Shown one piece after another: positions 10,093-20,724 of a stretch of DNA of 64,000 nucleotides. The notes under the pieces were generated by a model, which saw nothing but the letters and a program-made list of their open reading frames with translations, was not told the DNA's origin and searched no databases. Position 1 is the first letter of the stretch. Each line of letters starts with the position of its first letter. Both the position numbers and the translations under genes were made by a program. Source of the DNA: Gilliamella sp. WF3-4 (GTDB taxonomy: Bacteria > Pseudomonadota > Gammaproteobacteria > Enterobacterales > Orbaceae); the NCBI RefSeq assembly GCF_001690275.1, contig NZ_LZGW01000007.1:101093-165092 (forward strand). Direction: 5' to 3'.

Positions 10093-11526
10093 TTATCCAA
10101 CTAAATAATGACAATATTGATAAAGTTGTTTTAGTATTAAAAGCTTTTCCGGCTGTTCTATATAAGTTTCCGCAAGCTGTTCTAAGGTTAGTAAATAATC
10201 TTGAATTTTTTGGATATTAAATTTATCGCGGCAATAATCCTTCCAAATAATCTGTTCATGCTCTGTTAGTATTTGTGGGTAATTACGTGCTTTATATCTA
10301 AAAAATAGTGTTGCTAAGCGAGGATCATCAAATGTGAATGATAAGCTGTCTAATAAATGTGGCGGTGTTGTTCGAATAGTTTCACAGCGTAATTTGTCTT
10401 GGCTATTTAAAAAACCACTATATATTTGACCATCAACATCAGAACTAATCGAAAAATGATTATCTATTGCAAATAATTCTCTCATTTTATCTTGCAATAT
10501 TGTTTGATTTTGCAATAGCCGTTGTTGATTGATTAAACATTGTTCTATATCAATATCAAACCTTGTTGCGTTTTCGGGTAATAGTGTTTTTAACGGAGCA
10601 ACAATAGGGCATTTGTTTATATGAATTAACTTTAAAGGAATTCGTGATTCATTAAGTTCAAGATCTTCTGTTTTTGTATAAAGTTTTTCTTTAATTTTTT
10701 CTGCTGGTAAATCAATAATTGAGTTAATATCTCCAGTTAAATCACAAACAATAACGGCATTATTTTGTAACGGATGCCAAGCAATAGGGCAAACTAATGA
10801 TAGATTGCCTCGATGGCTACCTAGCATGCCCGATATATGAACAATAGGATTCATATTAATTACATCAATAAGCTCAGCAACTTTATTTTTGTTGCGTAAT
10901 GTAAAAAAGTAATTGAAAAGTTTAGGTTGTTTTGTTTTTATTAATTTTGCCATGGCAATTGTTGCATACACATCAGACATTGCATCATGTGCATGCTCAT
11001 GTTCAATATGATTCGCTTTTGTTAAATGCTCCAAACGAAAGCTAGGTAATCCCGCATCATTAATCGGCCAGTTGATACCTTCAGGTCTTAGTGCATAACA
11101 CGCTCGAACAACATCAAGAAGATCCCATCTTGAATTACCATTTTGCCAACTATAAGAATAGGGATCGTAAAAATTGCGATATAAAATATTACGCGTTACT
11201 TCATCGTCAAAACGAATATTGTTATAGCCTAAAATACAGGTATTGGGGTGGCAAAAAGCGTGATGAATTAGTCGGGTAAATTCTGCTTCACAAATACCTT
11301 CTTGATTGGCTTTTTGAGGTGTAATTCCAGTGATGAGTACAGCTTCTGGACTAGGTAGATAATCTTGTGTTTGACGGCAATATATCACTAGTGGGTCTTC
11401 AATAATATTAAAATCCGCATCAGTACGAACTCCAGCAAATTGAGCAGGGCGGTCTAATGCTGGATGAATTCCAAATGTTTCATAATCATGAAAGTAAAAA
11501 GTTGGCTGTTCTAAGTTGTTTTTCAT
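10093..11526 (-). CDS. sbcB: exodeoxyribonuclease I
   Basis: ExoI degrades single-stranded DNA 3' to 5' and acts in recombination and mismatch repair. The DnaQ-like exonuclease domain is at the N-terminus (FHDYETFGIHPALDRPAQFAG, then GYNNIRFDDEVTRN, then HEHAHDAMSDVYAT, which supply the DEDD residues). An SH3-like and a helical C-terminal domain follow (LYSGFLN-type region, FFRYKARNYPQIL). The length of 477 residues equals the family norm (475 in E. coli). It is a single gene with its own promoter region of about 150 bp upstream. Confidence 0.96.
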   Translation of the reverse strand: MKNNLEQPTFYFHDYETFGIHPALDRPAQFAGVRTDADFNIIEDPLVIYCRQTQDYLPSPEAVLITGITPQKANQEGICEAEFTRLIHHAFCHPNTCILGYNNIRFDDEVTRNILYRNFYDPYSYSWQNGNSRWDLLDVVRACYALRPEGINWPINDAGLPSFRLEHLTKANHIEHEHAHDAMSDVYATIAMAKLIKTKQPKLFNYFFTLRNKNKVAELIDVINMNPIVHISGMLGSHRGNLSLVCPIAWHPLQNNAVIVCDLTGDINSIIDLPAEKIKEKLYTKTEDLELNESRIPLKLIHINKCPIVAPLKTLLPENATRFDIDIEQCLINQQRLLQNQTILQDKMRELFAIDNHFSISSDVDGQIYSGFLNSQDKLRCETIRTTPPHLLDSLSFTFDDPRLATLFFRYKARNYPQILTEHEQIIWKDYCRDKFNIQKIQDYLLTLEQLAETYIEQPEKLLILKQLYQYCHYLVG

Positions 11527-11684
11527 GGTGAGTTTTTGCTTAGTATCGTTTTTTATTTAAATTTAATTAAATTGATATTTGTTCATTTTTGTTTTAGTTA
11601 TTTACGTGTCTTGATTTGTTCACATTGCAAATGCGCACCGATTGAGTACATAACTATTTTTTATATGTGTACAGAATGTAAAAA

Positions 11685-11807
11685 ATGGCGTTAAGTGATA
11701 CCAAATCAATATTAAATAAACCTTATACAGGGTTGTTTGAGCTAACCGATGGTTTAGGCGTAAGAATATCACAAAAAGGGACAATTGCATTTCAATTTTG
11801 CTACTGA
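11685..11807 (+). pseudogene. tyrosine recombinase N-terminal stub
   Basis: ATG at 11685 begins MALSDTKSILNKPYTGLFEL, then TDGLGVRISQKGTIAFQF, and stops at TGA 11805-11807. This is the start of a P4-type integrase (family pattern MALTDTK..., DGxGLxLxVxPxGxxxWxFRY). It is cut exactly where an IS3 left end begins. The rest of the integrase is not found downstream. It is a second integrase trace, different in sequence from the one at 1430-1824. Confidence 0.7.
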
Positions 11808-12290
11808 TTATAACTATCTTATAAAACAGTACAGTAAAAAGGTAGAAAATTCTCGATGATAAAAGTAAAAGGGGATGTAAGTATGAAAAAATGACTGAAC
11901 ATCAAATTTTATCTATTTTAAAAGAAACCAAGGCAAGCGTTCTTGTTAAAGAACTGTGCCGTAAATATAGCATGGGGTAATTTATCTTTTTGTATATGGT
12001 GAGAAAAATGTGGCGGAATGGAAACTTTAGACATCAGGTTAACCTTAAACAGATGTTTACCGAACTTAGCTTAAAATCATAACGTCAGTTGGAAATTATG
12101 AAAAAACTTTAAAGGCCACAAAGTCACGTAAAATTTGATTAAAACAACTTCAGAAAAATTATTTTATTGCTATTGCTACGAACGGTGTAATTGTTGGCTT
12201 AAGCCATTGTGCTTACTATGATCAACCTAAGTTGCAGGATCATTCTATGATTATTTCGGTACTAAGCGCCATTAATTACTAACAGGTATT
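11808..12290 (+). mobile_element. decayed IS3-family element
   Basis: The sequence follows the IS at 565-1030 nearly end to end but with many substitutions and indels: the leader with GTACAG and the ATGATAAAAGTAAAAG start, orfA pieces (MTEHQI, KELCRKYS, then a frameshift at GGGGTAATTT), and orfB pieces (KATKSRK, VIVGLSHCAYYDQPKLQDHS). No frame is open. It is an older copy of the same IS type, inserted in an integrase gene. Confidence 0.75.
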
Positions 12291-12404
12291 TATACTGAGA
12301 CTTTACTAGCATGTCAGACATTACGCTTGGCTTAAATGTGAAATAAAATCAAATAGACATTAAGAACACCAAGCTTAATTCATGACATTCAGGGCAAGGC
12401 TATA

Positions 12405-12518
12405 ATGCATCTGAAAAGAACCGTAAATAAGCATAATAAAAAAACTGTCAGAAAAGTTATTGATTTTATTGAGTTTTTAATCCTAGAACCTAGATTAAAA
12501 CATGCATTACAATTTTAG
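12405..12518 (+). other. short conserved-looking ORF, 37 codons
   Basis: ATG at 12405 gives MHLKRTVNKHNKKTVRKVID and continues IEFLILEPRLKHALQF before TAG. A related sequence lies at about 63120-63170 (VNKHNKK followed by a shifted frame). It may be the tail of a gene family decayed at both places rather than a working small protein. No clear ribosome site is present. Confidence 0.25.
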
Positions 12519-12528
12519 ACTCGGTGAA

Positions 12529-12565
12529 GCGAAGAAAGTAGAAAGGTGATTTATACTTTCTTCGC
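12529..12565. terminator. 12-bp stem-loop downstream of ubiT
   Basis: A perfect inverted repeat, GCGAAGAAAGTA/TACTTTCTTCGC, has a 13-nt loop. It lies 55 bp beyond the ubiT stop (minus strand). There is no long T-run, so it may stabilise the mRNA end or act as a weak terminator. Confidence 0.45.
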
Positions 12566-12620
12566 ACCACAACGGTTTGGCGATTGTGATGCATTATAAT
12601 CATCTTTCTTATATACTAGT

Positions 12621-13127
12621 TTAGTCTTTGGGAGCACTTTCGATAATATCAGCCAATTTTTCAAGTGTCAGTCTTAATAATTTTGGCATAGACTCCAATT
12701 CAATTGAGTCCATTAAATTTTTAACGTAAAGACCCAGCTCAGTATCACCTTCAACAATTAAACGTCGCTGAAAGAATAGGGTATCAGGATCTTGACGTCT
12801 GGTTGCTATCATAATCAAATCATTAGCATTACCAATAAAACTTACATCAGCAATCTCTTCTCTGCTTACGACAAGTTTATTGTCAATAAGGCTTACAAAC
12901 CAAATAAGGCCAAGATCGGTAACTTGAATTTTAAGCCATCGATTTTCTAAAAAGTCGAGATCCCCATCTTCAAGAGAATGTTCAAATTGTAACTGTAATA
13001 ATTGCTCTATGGCCTGCTTTTTTATATTAAAAGGAATGTGTCGTAAAGTAAGCCCCAAAATATGGGGCGCTTTATTAACAAACTGTGAATGAATCTTGCT
13101 TAAAATTTCGCTTCTTGATCCAATCAT
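12621..13127 (-). CDS. ubiT: SCP2-domain anaerobic ubiquinone factor UbiT
   Basis: The 168-residue protein matches YhbT/UbiT along its length: LTLRHIPFNIKKQAIEQLL, LEDGDLDFLENRWLKIQV, then the highly conserved RRQDPDTLFFQRRLIVEGD and TELGLYVKNLMDSIELE. UbiT has a lipid-binding SCP2 fold and is needed with UbiU/UbiV for O2-independent ubiquinone synthesis. It starts immediately after the antiporter stop (TAAATG), so the two are translationally coupled. In E. coli ubiT is adjacent to ubiUV. Here the neighbour is a cation/proton antiporter, an unusual pairing. Confidence 0.88.
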   Translation of the reverse strand: MIGSRSEILSKIHSQFVNKAPHILGLTLRHIPFNIKKQAIEQLLQLQFEHSLEDGDLDFLENRWLKIQVTDLGLIWFVSLIDNKLVVSREEIADVSFIGNANDLIMIATRRQDPDTLFFQRRLIVEGDTELGLYVKNLMDSIELESMPKLLRLTLEKLADIIESAPKD

Positions 13128-14756
13128 TTAGGCATCTCCAGAAATCATTTTTTCATAGATATCTAAATCAGTATTTAAATGTTCATAAACTTCTTCACTA
13201 ACTTCATTACGAACTTTCATTTGTAGTAAAGCTGTACGTTCTGCACCAATTGCTACTAGACGCATACGCCTTTCTAGATTTTCTGCCTCAAGTGCTTTTT
13301 GTTCTAAGTCTTTTAGACCCGTTCTCCGTCTTAACGAACCAATAACACGAGAGCCAATTTCATGAATAATTTCTTGATCTAAACCTGTTTCTGATGTTTC
13401 TTGTAATAAATTGTTTTGCATTTTTTCAAGACTAGTAATAGCTTCTTCGGCCATATGTCCTTTAACTGTTAAAATTTCATTGTGTTGTTCAGAATTATCT
13501 AAAATGACACTACCTCGTAATAAGATAGGTAATATTATAACTGCTGTAATTAATGAAATTAAAATGATACCTGCTGCAATAAAAACAAGTTGATAACGAC
13601 CACTAATACTTATTGGTATGGATAATACACCCGCTAGAGTAATAGCACCTCGAACGCCTGCAAATGTCGAAATTAAAAGATCTCTTGTTGAATATGCTCT
13701 AAATGCAAGTGGACGTTTGGTTCCAAAAGGCATGGCAGGCATATGCTTCATTGCCCATAACCAAGCAAATCGAGTTCCCATTAACACTGCAAAGACAAAT
13801 AAAACAATTAAACATAATTGCCACACTTCAATTGATTTATCTATTTGGTTTTCTGCAAAAGTATTATTTAAAATACTTGGTAGTTGAATGCCTAATAAAA
13901 CAAATACAAATCCATTAAACACAAAAGTTAACATTGACCATGTGCTATCTGATTGTAAGCGTGCAGTTAACGGTGCATTTCGCATCATACCTGAATGGTT
14001 TACTGTCATACCTGCACTTACAGCAGCTAAAATACCTGAGCAGTGGAATTCTTCTGCAATGATATAAGCGGCAAATGGAAGTAAGAATAGTAATACAATT
14101 TGAATAGCTGGATCATTGTGAGTCAGCTGATTTATTTTACGTAAAATACGTGCATATAACCAAGTAAATAAGACACCAATAGCTAAACCACCAATGGCAA
14201 CGATAAAGAAGGTCATGCTAATTTGTAATAAGTCAAATTGTAATGTGCCAACTGCAATTGCTATAGCAAAATTTAAAGAAACTAAGCCGGAAGCATCATT
14301 CATTAATGCTTCGCCCTCAATGATTTCCATTTTTTCTTTTTCTATTCGACCTTTACCCACAATTCCACTTAATGCTACAGCATCGGTTGGCGATAACACA
14401 GCAGCTAAGGCTAAACATGCAGCTAACTGAACATTTGGTAGTATCCAATAAAGAATGTAACCCAATGCAATAATCGAAATAACAACTAAAACTAAAGCTA
14501 ATCCGATGATTTCTCTACCATTGTAGATAAAATCTTTCACTGACGTTTTGCGTCCGTCAGCAAAAAGCAAAGGGGGAATAAATAAAACGAGAAATAATTT
14601 TGGATCAAATTCTACATAAACATTAAATGCTGCCAATATACAACCTAGTAATATTTGCATTAAAGGTAATGGAATTTGAATTGGCAACATTTTAACAACG
14701 ACACCAGAAAGTGATACAATTAGTACCAAGAGTAAAATTATTGAAAAAAGTTCCAT
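13128..14756 (-). CDS. yjcE: CPA1-family Na+/H+ antiporter, YjcE type
   Basis: An inner-membrane cation/proton exchanger of 542 residues with about 12 hydrophobic segments. Conserved stretches include FDPKLFLVLFIPPLLFADGRKT, AAVLSPTDAVALSGIVGKGRI, EGEALMNDASGLVSL (acidic ion-binding residues) and FAGVRGAITLAGVLSIP. A hydrophilic, charged C-terminal tail of about 125 residues is predicted to be cytoplasmic. Ion choice (Na+, K+ or both) cannot be read from the sequence. It is upstream of, and coupled to, ubiT. Confidence 0.9.
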   Translation of the reverse strand: MELFSIILLLVLIVSLSGVVVKMLPIQIPLPLMQILLGCILAAFNVYVEFDPKLFLVLFIPPLLFADGRKTSVKDFIYNGREIIGLALVLVVISIIALGYILYWILPNVQLAACLALAAVLSPTDAVALSGIVGKGRIEKEKMEIIEGEALMNDASGLVSLNFAIAIAVGTLQFDLLQISMTFFIVAIGGLAIGVLFTWLYARILRKINQLTHNDPAIQIVLLFLLPFAAYIIAEEFHCSGILAAVSAGMTVNHSGMMRNAPLTARLQSDSTWSMLTFVFNGFVFVLLGIQLPSILNNTFAENQIDKSIEVWQLCLIVLFVFAVLMGTRFAWLWAMKHMPAMPFGTKRPLAFRAYSTRDLLISTFAGVRGAITLAGVLSIPISISGRYQLVFIAAGIILISLITAVIILPILLRGSVILDNSEQHNEILTVKGHMAEEAITSLEKMQNNLLQETSETGLDQEIIHEIGSRVIGSLRRRTGLKDLEQKALEAENLERRMRLVAIGAERTALLQMKVRNEVSEEVYEHLNTDLDIYEKMISGDA

Positions 14757-14912
14757 AGTTTTCCTTCTATTTATCCTATAATCCTGTTGATTATATTGAT
14801 TATACAGGATCTTTAGTTAAATTTCAGGTGAAAATTTCGCAGAATCATCTAAATTTTGGTCAGATACAAATTTTAATTAGAAAATAATCGAATTAATTAA
14901 CAGGTATTTTTG

Positions 14913-15605
14913 ATGGAAAGTTGGCAAAGGGCATTTATATTACACACTCGTTCTTATACTGAAAGTAGCCTATTAGTTGATTTGTTTGTTGAAAATGTTG
15001 GAAAAATAACGGTTTTAGCTAAGGGAGCAAAAAGAAAACGTTCATCATTAAAAGGGATGTTGCAACCTTTTACTCCACTAATTGTACAATATTCAGGTCA
15101 AGGTGACATAAAAACATTGCGTCAAGTTGAAGCAATGTCTCTCTCTTTGCCATTAGCATCTGTTTATTTATATAGTGCTTTTTACTTAAATGAACTATTA
15201 CACCGAGTCTTAGTCGCCGAAACTGAAATGCCAACACTTTTTGATGACTACTTAAAAAGCTTGCAACAATTAGCACAACAGGTTTCTGCTGAAAATGTGC
15301 TACGAGCTTTTGAATTATCCTTATTAGATAATTTAGGCTATTGTGTTGATTTTTTTCACTGCTGTGCCACTGGCGATAGTATTGTCGAATCGATGAATTA
15401 TCAATATCAAAGTGAAAAAGGGTTTATTAGTAGCTTATTAAAAAACAGCACCAGTTTTACAGGTGAACAAGTTTTGGCACTAGGAAAACGCCAATTTAAT
15501 AGTGATGATACACTGAAAGCCGCAAAACGTTTTACTCGAATGGCATTAAAACCTTATGTAGGTTCAAAACCTTTTAAAAGCAGAGAACTATTTTTGAAGC
15601 TCTAA
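14913..15605 (+). CDS. recO: DNA repair protein RecO
   Basis: RecO works with RecF and RecR to load RecA on SSB-covered single-stranded DNA. The N-terminal OB-fold is visible (WQRAFILHTRSYTESSLLVDLFVENVGKITVLAKGAKRKRSSLKGMLQPF), followed by the helical domain (YLNELLHRVLVAETEMPTLFDDYLKSL). The length is 230 residues from ATG 14913, which matches the normal MExWQRAF start. A TTG just before it adds only one residue. It stands alone here, convergent with yaiI, rather than after era as in E. coli. Confidence 0.95.
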   Translation: MESWQRAFILHTRSYTESSLLVDLFVENVGKITVLAKGAKRKRSSLKGMLQPFTPLIVQYSGQGDIKTLRQVEAMSLSLPLASVYLYSAFYLNELLHRVLVAETEMPTLFDDYLKSLQQLAQQVSAENVLRAFELSLLDNLGYCVDFFHCCATGDSIVESMNYQYQSEKGFISSLLKNSTSFTGEQVLALGKRQFNSDDTLKAAKRFTRMALKPYVGSKPFKSRELFLKL

Positions 15606-15634
15606 TTTTTACCAATTACAATTTATACATAATA

Positions 15635-16096
15635 CTAACAGAAAGATTTATTAGAAAAGTGATGAATTAATTTATCAAGTTGATTGGCAAACTTTTCTCT
15701 ATCTTTAATTGAAAAAGGAGAAGGGCCTTTAGATTGTACGCCACTAGCTCGCATAGTTTCCATAAAATCGCGTATAGTTAGCCGCTCTTTTATCGTATCG
15801 AGTGTATATTGTTCTCCTCGTGGTGTGAGTACTAAAGCGCCTTTATTTAATGCATCTGATGCAAGTGGAATGTCGGATGTGATAACTAAATCATTTTTTT
15901 TAACTAACTCAATAATTTTATTATCTGCGGCATCAAATCCTTTTCCAACTTGTAAACTTTGAATGTAAGGTGAGAGGGGAATCGTTAATCGTTGATTAGC
16001 TATTAATATTGTATTAATGGCTTTTCGATTTGCTACTCGATATAAAATCTCTTTAATTGGGTTAGGGCATGCATCAGCATCAATCCAAATGTTCAT
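15635..16096 (-). CDS. yaiI: YaiI/YqxD-family (DUF188) protein
   Basis: The protein begins MNIWIDADACPNPIKEILYR, the DUF188 hallmark, with DAADNKII, DLVITSDIPLASDAL and LTIRDFMETMRASGVQSKGPS. The fold is PIN-like and the role is not settled. The start at 16096 gives 153 residues, the family length. An upstream in-frame ATG (16111) adds five unmatched residues. It is convergent with recO. Confidence 0.9.
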   Translation of the reverse strand: MNIWIDADACPNPIKEILYRVANRKAINTILIANQRLTIPLSPYIQSLQVGKGFDAADNKIIELVKKNDLVITSDIPLASDALNKGALVLTPRGEQYTLDTIKERLTIRDFMETMRASGVQSKGPSPFSIKDREKFANQLDKLIHHFSNKSFC

Positions 16097-16317
16097 AGTT
16101 ACTCTATTCAATATTCAATTAAAACTTCCAATATTTAGTGATTATATCGTCTATTATAAAAAAATAATCAATTATTTTTTGTAAAAGTATTACAGAGATA
16201 GGATACGTTACAGTCTATTTTATGCTCATATTCGTGTTGATGTCGCGGCAATTGTTTCTATTTAAAATCTTAATGATAAGTGATAGTATATGCGGTCTAC
16301 TTTATTTATGTATGCAA

Positions 16318-16338
16318 GTGCGCTTTCGTGTGGCGCAC
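16318..16338 (+). promoter_or_regulatory. thrS leader stem-loop resembling tRNA-Thr anticodon arm
   Basis: GTGCGC (16318-16323) pairs with GCGCAC (16333-16338), leaving TTTCGTGTG. If the outer T and G form a wobble pair, the 7-nt loop is TTCGTGT, which places CGU at anticodon positions 34-36 after U33, as in tRNA-Thr(CGU). It ends 10 bases before the AAGGA ribosome site of thrS (16348-16352). In E. coli, ThrRS represses its own translation by binding such tRNA-like hairpins in its leader. The same control is inferred here. Confidence 0.65.
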
Positions 16339-16358
16339 CACTGTTATAAGGATTTATT

Positions 16359-18284
16359 ATGCCAATAATTACTCTTCCTGACGGAAGTCAACGTCAATTT
16401 GATAAAGCCGTTACTGTTTTAGAAGTTGCACAAAGCATAGGTGCAGGGCTAGCAAAAGCATGTATAGCTGGACGTGTAAATGGTGAGCGTAAAGACGCTT
16501 GTGATTTGATAGAACAAGATGCCACATTAGCCATTATTACGGCAAAAGATGAGGATGGTCTTGAAATTATACGTCACTCTTGTGCGCATCTATTAGGTCA
16601 TGCTATTAAGCAATTATGGCCTGATACGCAAATGGCCATTGGTCCAACTATTGATAATGGTTTTTATTATGATGTTGATTTAGATCACTCTTTGACGCAA
16701 GAAGATCTTGATGCATTAGAAAAACGTATGCATGAATTGGCTAAAAAAGATTACGAAGTAAAAAAAGAAGTGGTTAGTTGGGAGCAAGCTAGGGAAGTAT
16801 TTTGGAAACGACATGAACCCTATAAAATAGCTATCTTAGATGAAAATATTCCTAAAGATTCAAAACCAGCACTTTATCATCACGAAGAATATATTGATAT
16901 GTGCCGTGGGCCACATGTGCCTAATATGCGTTTTTGCCACCATTTTAAATTGCAAAAAGTCGCCGGCGCTTACTGGCGTGGTAACAGTGATAATAAAATG
17001 TTACAACGCATTTATGGCACTGCATGGGCTGATAAAAAACAACTCGATAGTTATTTACAATTCTTAGAAGAAGCAGCCAAACGTGATCACCGAAAAATAG
17101 GTAAACAACTTGATCTTTACCATATGCAAGAAGAAGCACCGGGTATGGTATTTTGGCATAATGATGGTTGGATTATCTTCCGTGAGCTTGAAGTTTTCGT
17201 TCGCACCAAATTAAAGGAATACGATTATCAAGAAGTCAAAGGCCCTTTCATGATGGATCGCATTTTATGGGAAAAAACAGGGCATTGGGGTAATTATAAA
17301 GAGTTAATGTTTGTGACTTCATCTGAAAATCGTGAATATTGTATTAAACCAATGAATTGTCCAGGGCACGTGCAAATTTTTAACCAAGGGTTAAAATCAT
17401 ATCGTGATTTACCATTGCGTATGGCTGAATTTGGTAGTTGTCATCGAAATGAGCCGTCAGGATCTTTGCACGGATTAATGCGTGTTCGAGGCTTTACGCA
17501 AGATGATGCACATATTTTTTGTACGGAAAGCCAAATTCGTAGCGAAGTTAACAGCTGTATTAAAATGGTTTATGATACTTATAGCACTTTTGGATTTACT
17601 GACATTACGGTTAAGTTATCAACCCGCCCAGAAAAACGAATTGGTAAAGATGAAACATGGGATCTTGCTGAAAAAGATTTGGCTGAATGTTTAACTGAAA
17701 ATGGCATAGAATTTGAGTACTTACCAGGTGAAGGCGCATTTTATGGACCGAAGATCGAGTTTACTTTACATGATTGTTTAGGTCGTGCATGGCAATGTGG
17801 TACTGTTCAGCTTGACTTTATGTTGCCTGAACGTTTAGATGCAACTTATGTAGGTGAAGATAACGAACGTCATATTCCAGTTATGATCCATAGAGCTATT
17901 TTGGGCTCAATGGAGCGTTTTATGGGGATTTTAACTGAAAACTGTGCGGGGTTCTTTCCAACATGGCTTGCTCCATTACAAGTTGCCGTAATAAACATTA
18001 CTGATAATCAAGCTGAATATGCCAAACAATTATGCGAAAAATTACAAAAAGTTGGTATTAGAGCAAAAGCAGACTTGAGAAATGAGAAAATAGGGTTTAA
18101 AATTCGTGAGCATACTCTTAAACGTGTTCCTTATATGTTTGTTTGTGGAGACAAAGAAATGGAATCAGGAACAATTTCAGTTCGAACACGCCAAGGTAAA
18201 GATCTTGGTAGCTTTGAAGTGAAACATGTTATAGAATTGTTGCTTAACGAAATTCATAGTCGTTCATTAGAACAAATGAATTAA
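16359..18284 (+). CDS. thrS: threonine-tRNA ligase
   Basis: Class II aminoacyl-tRNA synthetase charging tRNA-Thr. The N-terminal TGS domain ([20 protein letters not shown]), the editing domain with [16 protein letters not shown] and HxxxH-type residues, the catalytic core ([62 protein letters not shown]) and the C-terminal anticodon-binding domain are all present. The length is 641 residues, the family norm. It is the first gene of thrS-infC-rpmI-rplT, preceded by the tRNA-mimic hairpin. Confidence 0.98.
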   Translation: MPIITLPDGSQRQFDKAVTVLEVAQSIGAGLAKACIAGRVNGERKDACDLIEQDATLAIITAKDEDGLEIIRHSCAHLLGHAIKQLWPDTQMAIGPTIDNGFYYDVDLDHSLTQEDLDALEKRMHELAKKDYEVKKEVVSWEQAREVFWKRHEPYKIAILDENIPKDSKPALYHHEEYIDMCRGPHVPNMRFCHHFKLQKVAGAYWRGNSDNKMLQRIYGTAWADKKQLDSYLQFLEEAAKRDHRKIGKQLDLYHMQEEAPGMVFWHNDGWIIFRELEVFVRTKLKEYDYQEVKGPFMMDRILWEKTGHWGNYKELMFVTSSENREYCIKPMNCPGHVQIFNQGLKSYRDLPLRMAEFGSCHRNEPSGSLHGLMRVRGFTQDDAHIFCTESQIRSEVNSCIKMVYDTYSTFGFTDITVKLSTRPEKRIGKDETWDLAEKDLAECLTENGIEFEYLPGEGAFYGPKIEFTLHDCLGRAWQCGTVQLDFMLPERLDATYVGEDNERHIPVMIHRAILGSMERFMGILTENCAGFFPTWLAPLQVAVINITDNQAEYAKQLCEKLQKVGIRAKADLRNEKIGFKIREHTLKRVPYMFVCGDKEMESGTISVRTRQGKDLGSFEVKHVIELLLNEIHSRSLEQMN

Positions 18285-18311
18285 TGATAAATTACTTTGG
18301 AGGAATGAGAT

Positions 18312-18851
18312 ATTAAAGTCAGTAAACGTATTCAGTCAACACGCGCGCATAAGATCAATGATGAAATTACTGCTCGTGAGGTGAGGTTAACCGGCGTCGA
18401 TGGTGAACAGCTCGGTATAGTAAGCTTAGACGAAGCTTTAAAACAAGCTGAAGAAGCAACTCTTGATTTAGTCGAAATAAGCCCTAATGCAGAGCCACCT
18501 GTTTGTCGAATTATGGATTATGGCAAATTCCTCTATGAAAAGAGTAAAGCAACAAAAGAGCAGAAGAAGAAGCAAAAGATTGTTCAGGTTAAGGAAATTA
18601 AGTTCCGACCTGGTACAGACGAAGGCGACTATCAGGTAAAACTCCGCAGCCTGATTCGCTTTCTTGAAGATGGCGATAAAGCTAAAGTTACGTTGCGTTT
18701 TCGTGGACGTGAAATGGCTCACCAACAGTTAGGATCTGAAATGCTTGATCGTATTAAAGAGGACTTAGCTGATTTGGCTGTCATTGAATCTTATCCAACT
18801 AAGATTGAAGGCCGCCAAATGATTATGGTGCTTGCGCCGAAGAAAAAGTAA
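18312..18851 (+). CDS. infC: translation initiation factor IF-3
   Basis: IF-3 binds the 30S subunit, checks the start codon and prevents subunit joining. The frame begins at ATT 18312 with a strong GGAGG 9 bp upstream. It reads [19 protein letters not shown] and [17 protein letters not shown], in line with E. coli IF-3 residues 2 onward. A GTG at 18381 is also open in this frame but would remove the first 23 residues. The rare AUU start is conserved in infC because IF-3 discriminates against it, giving autoregulation. The product is 179 residues, with the [12 protein letters not shown] and [13 protein letters not shown] motifs. Confidence 0.95.
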   Translation: MKVSKRIQSTRAHKINDEITAREVRLTGVDGEQLGIVSLDEALKQAEEATLDLVEISPNAEPPVCRIMDYGKFLYEKSKATKEQKKKQKIVQVKEIKFRPGTDEGDYQVKLRSLIRFLEDGDKAKVTLRFRGREMAHQQLGSEMLDRIKEDLADLAVIESYPTKIEGRQMIMVLAPKKK

Positions 18852-18935
18852 TGGTTTTACAAGTTAATTTTTGATTCATCAAAGATTACACCATTATTTT
18901 ATTTTTATTAACAATGCGAAGTGGAAATTAATAAA

Positions 18936-19133
18936 ATGCCTAAAATTAAAACTGTAAAAGGCGCAGCAAAGCGCTTTAAAAAAACAGCTTCTGGTGGCTT
19001 TAAGCATAAGCAAGCTAACAAAAGTCATATCCTAACTAAAAAATCAACTAAGCGTAAACGTCATTTACGTGGTTTGACCACCGTGTCAAAAGGCGATTTA
19101 GGTTTAGTTACTGCGTGTGTTCCATACGCTTAA
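18936..19133 (+). CDS. rpmI: 50S ribosomal protein L35
   Basis: A 65-residue basic protein starting [17 protein letters not shown] and ending in [14 protein letters not shown], an almost full match to bacterial L35. The ATG at 18936 is chosen because L35 begins MPK, and a GTG 15 bp upstream adds unrelated residues. It is co-transcribed with infC and rplT. In E. coli, L20 binding upstream of this gene represses rpmI-rplT. Confidence 0.97.
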   Translation: MPKIKTVKGAAKRFKKTASGGFKHKQANKSHILTKKSTKRKRHLRGLTTVSKGDLGLVTACVPYA

Positions 19134-19162
19134 GTTATTGGTTAATTATTTAGAGGATATAA

Positions 19163-19519
<357 letters not shown>

Positions 19520-19528
19520 TAGCTTTAT

Positions 19529-19556
19529 AAAAGCCGAGTTATCTCGGCTTTTATAT
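19529..19556 (+). terminator. terminator after rplT
   Basis: AAAAGCCGAG (19529-19538) pairs with CTCGGCTTTT (19543-19552) across a TTAT loop, followed by a T-rich stretch. It is a canonical intrinsic terminator separating rplT from the pheST leader. Confidence 0.85.
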
Positions 19557-19586
19557 TTTCATTTTTATTATAAGGGTTGATTAATT

Positions 19587-19643
19587 ATGAAGTTAGTTAT
19601 TTTTCGTTTCTTTTTTGATTGCTTTAGCAATACTATTTTGTGA
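19587..19643 (+). CDS. pheM: pheST leader peptide, PheM type
   Basis: An 18-codon frame from ATG 19587 to TGA 19641-19643 encodes MKLVIFRFFFDCFSNTIL, with five phenylalanines, four of them within residues 6-10. Segment 19596-19617 (Phe codons) is complementary to 19643-19667. TGAGGC at 19641-19646 is complementary to GCCTCA at 19675-19680 of the terminator stem. This is the standard 1:2 / 2:3 / 3:4 attenuator arrangement. A ribosome stalled for Phe-tRNA would free segment 2 to break the terminator. E. coli pheM encodes a comparable Phe-rich leader before pheST. Confidence 0.88.
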   Translation: MKLVIFRFFFDCFSNTIL

Positions 19644-20708
<1,065 letters not shown>

Positions 20709-20724
20709 TTCTGGAGATCAAAAC

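Noticed and set aside
13411..14430. Several plus-strand ORFs of 60-89 codons over the antiporter gene
   Set aside because: They are antisense shadows of yjcE, without start signals or family motifs.
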